From Actinomycetales bacterium SN12 (lineage in GTDB: Bacteria > Actinomycetota > Actinomycetes > Actinomycetales > Microbacteriaceae), in NCBI GenBank assembly GCA_002837415.1, contig PJCV01000007.1, positions 62,001 through 126,000 on the forward strand: a stretch of DNA of 64,000 nucleotides, read 5' to 3'. Shown here in pieces: positions 57,965 to 64,000 of this stretch (position 1 is its first letter; each line of letters opens with the position of its first letter). Both the position numbers and the translations under genes were made by a program. A model generated the notes under the pieces. That model was not told where the DNA came from and did no database searches. It was given only the letters and a program-made list of their open reading frames with translations.

Positions 57965-59560
57965 TCAGCTGAACTGGTTCATGGTGTTGTGCTGGCCGCC
58001 GGCCTTCAGCGCGGCCTCGCCGGCGAAGTACTCCTTGTGGTTGTCGCCCAGGTCGGAGCCGGCCATGTTCTGGTGCTTGACGGTGGCGATGCCGCCGCGG
58101 ATCTCGCGGCGCTGCACGCCCTTCACGTACGCGAGCATGCCCTCGTCGCCGAAGTAGCCCTTCGCGAGGTCATCGGTTGACAGCGCGGCCGTGTGGTACG
58201 TCGGCAGGGTGATGAGGTGGTGGAAGATCCCGGCCCGCGCCGAGCCGTCGCGCTGGAAGGTGCGGATCCTCTCGTCGGCCAGGTCAGCGAGCTCGGTGTC
58301 GTCGTACTCGACGCTCATCAGCCGGTCGCGGTCGTACGCGGAGACGTCTTCACCCCGCTCGGCGAGCAGGTCGTACGCCTGCTGGCGGAAGTTCAGCGTC
58401 CAGTTGAACGACGGGCTGTTGTTGTAGACCAGCTTCGCGTTCGGGACCGCCTCGCGGATGCGGTCGACCATCCCGGCGATCTGCTCGACGTGCGGCTTCT
58501 CGGTCTCGATCCACAGCAGATCGGCGCCGTGCTGCAGCGAGGTGATGCAGTCGAGCACGACGCGGTCAACACCCGTGCCCGGGCGGAACTGGTACAGGTT
58601 GCTGGCGAGGCGCTTCGGGCGCAGCAGCCTGCCGTCGCGCTTGATCACGACATCGCCGTCGCCGAGGTCGGCGGGAGCGATCTCCTCCACGTCGAGGAAG
58701 GAGTTGTACTGGTCGCCCAGGTCGCCCGGCTGACGCGAGACGGCGATCTTCTGGGTGAGGCCGGCGCCAAGGGAGTCGGTGCGGGCCACGATGATGCCGT
58801 TGTCGATGCCGAGCTCGAGGAACGCATAGCGCACCGCGTTGATCTTCGCGAGGAAGTCCTCGTGCGGCACGGTGACCTTGCCGTCCTGGTGACCGCACTG
58901 CTTCTCGTCCGACACCTGGTTCTCGATCTGGATGGCGCAGGCGCCCGCCTCGATCATCTTCTTCGCGAGCAGGTACGTCGCCTCCGGGTTGCCGAACCCG
59001 GCGTCGATGTCGGCGATGATCGGCACGACGTGGGTCTCGTGGCCGTCGATCTGCGACTGGATGAACTCCGCGGCGGTGTCGTCGCCCGCTGCCCGTGCCT
59101 CATCGAGCTGGGTGAACAGGAGGTCGAGCTCACGGGCATCCGCCTGCCGGAGGAAGGTGTACAGCTCTTCGATCAGCGCGGGAACCGCGGTCTTCTCGTG
59201 CATCGACTGGTCGGGCAGCGGCCCGAACTCGGAGCGGAGGGCGGCGACCATCCATCCGGAGAGGTACAGGTAGCGCTTGTTCGTCGACTTCAGGTGCTTC
59301 TTGATCGAGATCATCTTCTGCTGGCCGATGAAGCCGTGCCAGACGCCGAGCGACTGGGTGAAGGCCGACGAGTCCGTGTCGTACTCCTGCATGTCGCGGC
59401 GCATGATGTCGGCCGTGTACTGGGCGATCTCCAGCCCGGTGCGGAACCGGTTCTGTGCGCGCATGCGGGCTGCCGACTCGGGGTCGATGGCAGCCCAGCC
59501 GGAGCCCTGCGCGTGCGTGAGCTGCCGGATGGCGTCGATGTCTTCCTGGTAGCGGGTCAT
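57965..59560 (-). CDS. aceA: Isocitrate lyase, long type
   Basis: A 531-residue enzyme cleaving isocitrate to succinate and glyoxylate. The catalytic loop is EKQCGHQDG with Cys222 (KQCGH in place of KKCGH), followed by KVTVPHEDFLAKINAVRYAF. Length and this loop match the Pseudomonas-type subfamily (about 531 residues), not the ~430-residue form of Corynebacterium. ATG at 59560 behind AAGGACA. Downstream of aceB with 23 bases between; the pair forms the glyoxylate shunt for growth on acetate or fatty acids. Confidence 0.96.
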   Translation of the reverse strand: MTRYQEDIDAIRQLTHAQGSGWAAIDPESAARMRAQNRFRTGLEIAQYTADIMRRDMQEYDTDSSAFTQSLGVWHGFIGQQKMISIKKHLKSTNKRYLYLSGWMVAALRSEFGPLPDQSMHEKTAVPALIEELYTFLRQADARELDLLFTQLDEARAAGDDTAAEFIQSQIDGHETHVVPIIADIDAGFGNPEATYLLAKKMIEAGACAIQIENQVSDEKQCGHQDGKVTVPHEDFLAKINAVRYAFLELGIDNGIIVARTDSLGAGLTQKIAVSRQPGDLGDQYNSFLDVEEIAPADLGDGDVVIKRDGRLLRPKRLASNLYQFRPGTGVDRVVLDCITSLQHGADLLWIETEKPHVEQIAGMVDRIREAVPNAKLVYNNSPSFNWTLNFRQQAYDLLAERGEDVSAYDRDRLMSVEYDDTELADLADERIRTFQRDGSARAGIFHHLITLPTYHTAALSTDDLAKGYFGDEGMLAYVKGVQRREIRGGIATVKHQNMAGSDLGDNHKEYFAGEAALKAGGQHNTMNQFS

Positions 59561-59583
59561 GGCATGTCCTTCGTGTGGTGTGG

Positions 59584-61281
<1,698 letters not shown>

Positions 61282-61380
61282 GATCTGTCTCCTCCGTGAG
61301 TGTCCGGTCCGCCTCGTGGCCGGGTGGTGTGAGACCCACTGTGGGTGAAGAACAGCATCCGGAATCGCCAATGCAGGGGA

Positions 61381-61400
61381 GAAGTTCTGCCGAATTTCTG
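61381..61400. promoter_or_regulatory. Direct repeats in the aceB-ramB region, candidate operator
   Basis: GAAGTTCTG (61381-61389) and GAATTTCTG (61392-61400) match at 8 of 9 positions with an 11-bp period. A small palindrome ACCCAC-t-GTGGGT lies at 61334-61346. Both lie in the 140-bp divergent region. RamB-type regulators of related actinobacteria bind upstream of aceA/aceB and their own gene; the site here is inferred. Confidence 0.45.
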
Positions 61401-61421
61401 ATCCTGTGACAGACTGCGTGC

Positions 61422-62858
61422 ATGTCTGACGAATCCGACGCGCTCACGATCGGCCGGCGCATCCGCCAGCTGCGCACCGCACGGGGGATGACGCTCGAAG
61501 AGCTCGCCTCCCGTATCGATCGCGCGCCGAGCCAGGTGTCGATGTTCGAGACGGGCAAGCGCGAGCCCAAGCTCACCCTGCTGCAGACGATCGCCAAGGT
61601 GCTCGGCACCACCCTCGACGGCCTGCTCGAGGGTGAGCCGCTCGACGCGCGCGCGACCCGTGAGATCGCCCTCGAGCGCGCCATGAAGGGCCAGACGTTC
61701 CAGGCCCTCGGCATCCCGTCGTTCCGGATCGGCAAAGCGCTCTCCGACGACGCGATCGACGCGATGCTCGCCCTGCACGGCGAGATCGAGCGCCTGCGCG
61801 ACGAGCGCTCCGCGACGCCGGAGGAGGCGCGCCGCGCCAATCTCGAGCTGCGCCACCTGATGCGCACGCAGGACAACTACTTCGCCGATCTCGAGGCGCA
61901 GGCGCGCGAGATCCTCGAGGCCGTGGGCCACCCGGGCGGCCCGCTCACTCAGCGCACCGCGTCGGAGATCGCCGCCCACCTGGGCTTCACGCTGCACTAC
62001 GCGCCCGACCTGCCGCAGTCCACGCGCAGCGTCGCCGATCTCGCGCACGGCCGGCTGTACCTCTCGAGCAGCGTGCCGGCCAAGGGCGATGCGCGCACCG
62101 CCGTGCTGCAGGCGCTGTCGAGCCGCATCCTCGGACACTCCGAGCCCCGCAGCTACGCGGACTTCCTGCGCCAGCGGGTCGAGACGAACTATCTCACCGG
62201 CGCGCTGCTCGTGCCCGAGGCGCACGTCGTGCCCGTGCTGCAGGATGCCAAGCAGCGCCGCGCCATTTCGGTCGAAGACGTGCGCGACGCCTACTCGGTC
62301 TCATACGAGACGGCAGCGCACCGGTTCACCAATCTCGCGACCCGGCACCTGGGCATCCCGGTGCACTTCCTCAAGGTGCACGAGTCGGGCACCATCACCA
62401 AGGCCTACGAGAACGACGACGTGAACTTCCCGACCGACCGCCTGGGCTCGATCGAGGGGCAGATGTGCTGCCGCCGGTGGACGAGCCGCGAGGTCTTCGA
62501 CGTCGACGACCGCTTCAACCCGTACTACCAGTACACCGACACCGGCAACGGAACCTACTGGTGCACCGCCCGCGTCGAGCCGTCCAGCGAGGGACTGCAC
62601 TCGGTGAGCGTGGGTGTGCGCTTCGACGACACGAAGTGGTTCGTCGGGCGGGACACGCCGAACCGGGGAGTGTCGAAGCACTCGGTCGAGACCTGCTGCC
62701 GGCGTGCTCCCGCCGAGCTCGAGCAGCGCTGGCGCGATCAGGCGTGGCCCAACGTGCGCACCCCGCGCACGCTGCTGGCCACCCTGCCGACGGGGTCGTT
62801 CCCCGGCGTCGACACGACCGATGTGTACGAGTTCCTCGAGGCGCACGCGCCACGCTGA
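61422..62858 (+). CDS. ramB: RamB-family regulator of acetate metabolism (XRE)
   Basis: 478 residues, the length of RamB (about 474). An XRE helix-turn-helix is at residues ~9-66 (IGRRIRQLRTARGMTLEELASRID, SQVSMFETGKREPKLTLLQTIAKVL). The central part is IrrE/M78-like (ALSSRILGHSEPRSYADFLRQRVETNYLTGALLVPE) and the C-terminal part is the DUF2083-type region (CCRRWTSREVFDVDDRFNPYYQYTDTG). In Corynebacterium RamB represses aceA/aceB according to carbon source; placement divergent from aceB agrees with the same role. Confidence 0.92.
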   Translation: MSDESDALTIGRRIRQLRTARGMTLEELASRIDRAPSQVSMFETGKREPKLTLLQTIAKVLGTTLDGLLEGEPLDARATREIALERAMKGQTFQALGIPSFRIGKALSDDAIDAMLALHGEIERLRDERSATPEEARRANLELRHLMRTQDNYFADLEAQAREILEAVGHPGGPLTQRTASEIAAHLGFTLHYAPDLPQSTRSVADLAHGRLYLSSSVPAKGDARTAVLQALSSRILGHSEPRSYADFLRQRVETNYLTGALLVPEAHVVPVLQDAKQRRAISVEDVRDAYSVSYETAAHRFTNLATRHLGIPVHFLKVHESGTITKAYENDDVNFPTDRLGSIEGQMCCRRWTSREVFDVDDRFNPYYQYTDTGNGTYWCTARVEPSSEGLHSVSVGVRFDDTKWFVGRDTPNRGVSKHSVETCCRRAPAELEQRWRDQAWPNVRTPRTLLATLPTGSFPGVDTTDVYEFLEAHAPR

Positions 62859-62916
62859 GCCGGCGCTGCCGGTGCGCCTGGGTAGTGTGGGCGTCGTGAT
62901 GTCGGGGAGGAAGCGC

Positions 62917-63777
62917 GTGGACGAGCGCCGCAGACCGACAGAGGAGCCGATCGAGGACCCGCACCCCTTCCGCAGCGATCTGCGGGCGATGCTCACCGGC
63001 GCGAACCTCGTCGTCCTGATCGCCGCGATTGCCGCCGGAGTCTGGGCCGTGTTCGACACCCTGGCCGATGCCGACGGCGAGCGCCCCTGGGGCATGCTGC
63101 CTGTCGCCGCCCCTGCCGCGTACGCCGGCTGGTGCATGCTCGAGATCGCCTGGAAGCCGTTGTCGGAGATCGGCCCCGTGCTGCGGCGGCTTGTGACAGC
63201 GTGCTTCGTCGCCCCGCTGTTCGTCGCAGTGCCGGTCGGGGTCGTCCAGGCGATCGCCGTCGCGTTCCCCGGCGTACGGCAGACGATCGACGACGCCAGT
63301 TCAGCGAACGACGGATTCCACTACTGGTGGAGCGAGGGCATCGGTGCGCAGCTCGGCCTCGTGCCTGTCGCCGGCTACGTGATCGGCACGTGCGCGCCGC
63401 TCGCGGTGCTGCTGATCATCGTGATGCCGGTGCTCTCGCTGCGCGCTCCGCGCATCGCGGCCGAGGGCTCGCACCTGGAGAAGGTCGAGCAGGGAAGGCG
63501 CGGTGCCGCGACCGCCTTCGTGTTCGTCGGGCTCGGATCGATGACTCTCGGGGTCGGATTCTGGACGTTCGGCGACGGTGGCAGCCTCGTCGAATTCCCC
63601 GAGGACCTCGGCCGGTTCCTCGACGCGGTGTCCCACGGCTACGTCCCGTGGGACGACGCGGTGTGGCTCGTCGGGGTCGTGCTGGTGGTGCTCGGTGTCG
63701 CGGCGATGGCATGGGGCTGCGTGCAGGTGCTCTTCGCGCGCGGCCGGGTCGCTGCCGCGGGTGGCCAGCGCGGCTAA
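62917..63777 (+). CDS. Predicted membrane protein, unknown function
   Basis: A 286-residue protein with a charged N-terminus and about six hydrophobic segments (NLVVLIAAIAAGVWAVF, MLPVAAPAAYAGWCMLEIA, ACFVAPLFVAVPVGVVQAIAVAF, LVPVAGYVIGTCAPLAVLLIIVMPVLSL, AATAFVFVGLGSMTLGVGFW, VWLVGVVLVVLGVAAMAWGC). No motif links it to a known family. GTG at 62917 is preferred because GGGGAGG sits six bases upstream; ATG at 62899 and GTG at 62896 are in-frame alternatives. Confidence 0.78.
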   Translation: MDERRRPTEEPIEDPHPFRSDLRAMLTGANLVVLIAAIAAGVWAVFDTLADADGERPWGMLPVAAPAAYAGWCMLEIAWKPLSEIGPVLRRLVTACFVAPLFVAVPVGVVQAIAVAFPGVRQTIDDASSANDGFHYWWSEGIGAQLGLVPVAGYVIGTCAPLAVLLIIVMPVLSLRAPRIAAEGSHLEKVEQGRRGAATAFVFVGLGSMTLGVGFWTFGDGGSLVEFPEDLGRFLDAVSHGYVPWDDAVWLVGVVLVVLGVAAMAWGCVQVLFARGRVAAAGGQRG

Positions 63778-63811
63778 CCGCGACCGAGCGCCCTTCGCGC
63801 CACGTGCGGCG

Positions 63812-64000
63812 TCACCCGGCCCGAAGGGTCGCCCAGAGCTCAGCTCGCGCCGGGAACGAGGCGAGGTCAGCGCCGAGAAGCGACGCGGCCTGGGCGATCC
63901 GTGCACGCAGAGTGTGGCGATGGATGCCCAGCGCCGCCGCGGTCTGCTCGGAACGGGTGTCGTGCTCGAGCCAGACCCGCAGGGTGCGCTCGAGGCCGGC
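63812..64000 (-). CDS. PucR-family transcriptional regulator, 3' end
   Basis: The last 62 codons of a minus-strand gene whose 5' end is outside the window. The reading frame gives LERTLRVWLEHDTRSEQTAAALGIHRHTLRARIAQAASLLG then ELWATLRAG and TGA. This is the C-terminal PucR HTH (TAxxLxIHRxTLxxR) that regulates catabolic genes by ligand. The effector domain is not visible, so the target is unknown. Confidence 0.85.
   Translation of the reverse strand, partial: AGLERTLRVWLEHDTRSEQTAAALGIHRHTLRARIAQAASLLGADLASFPARAELWATLRAG

Overview
The window is a high-GC, gene-dense actinobacterial chromosome segment. GTG and TTG starts, ATGA/TGATG start-stop overlaps, an actinobacterial-style S10/spc/alpha ribosomal order, a RamB-type regulator and a TctCBA transporter next to a CitA/CitB-type regulator point to the Microbacteriaceae, most likely Microbacterium. 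The assignment rests on gene content, not on a database search. No tRNA, rRNA, phage or transposase gene was seen.

Layout: (1) 1-3818, end of rpsG, then fusA and tuf. (2) 3887-11247, a sortase-assembled pilus locus: a giant IPLTG surface protein, an LPLTG backbone-type pilin and a class C sortase, with a pair of palindromes upstream. (3) 11254-13018, three overlapping minus-strand genes: a Ras-like GTPase, a Roadblock/LC7 protein and an unknown partner. (4) 13366-24213, a nearly complete type IV pilus locus: two major-type prepilins, two minor prepilins, a large PilX/polymer-forming-like protein, prepilin peptidase and PilM-PilN-PilO on plus, meeting PilB-PilT-PilC on minus. (5) 24402-27960, a membrane histidine kinase, a polytopic protein with a dead GGDEF-like domain, and an OmpR-family response regulator. 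(6) 28067-46347, the S10-spc-alpha ribosomal region with secY, adk, map, infA, rpmJ, rpoA and rplQ. rpsN is absent from its usual place and rpsD is absent between rpsK and rpoA. A predicted nuclease gene flanked by two 19-bp repeat arrays, plus a DsbA-like gene, lies between map and infA. (7) 46375-53400, an acyl-CoA synthetase, a one-piece CitA-sensor/CitB-HTH regulator, the tctCBA transporter and a TauE-like exporter. (8) 53460-55475, two MaoC-type dehydratase genes and murB. (9) 55644-61281 (minus), aminotransferase, a hypothetical gene, rraA and the glyoxylate shunt pair aceA-aceB, divergent from ramB. (10) A membrane protein and the end of a PucR-type regulator.

How it fits together: two independent surface-fibre systems (covalent sortase pilus and type IV pilus) are separated by a small-GTPase/Roadblock module that resembles MglA/MglB, which controls type IV pilus polarity in Myxococcus. 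A two-component system follows directly. The tctCBA uptake genes are divergent from what reads as a membrane-bound one-component regulator, and two AT-rich direct repeats spaced 21 bp lie between them. A dispersed palindromic element (TTCGACAGGCTCAG / CTGAGCCTGTCGAA) occurs after fusA, rplE, rpsK and aceA, and half of it lies inside the aceB reading frame. The most unusual items are the CitA-CitB fusion lacking kinase and receiver, the nuclease cassette between two copies of a 19-bp array, the GTPase module beside the type IV pilus genes, and the paired palindromes upstream of the adhesin.
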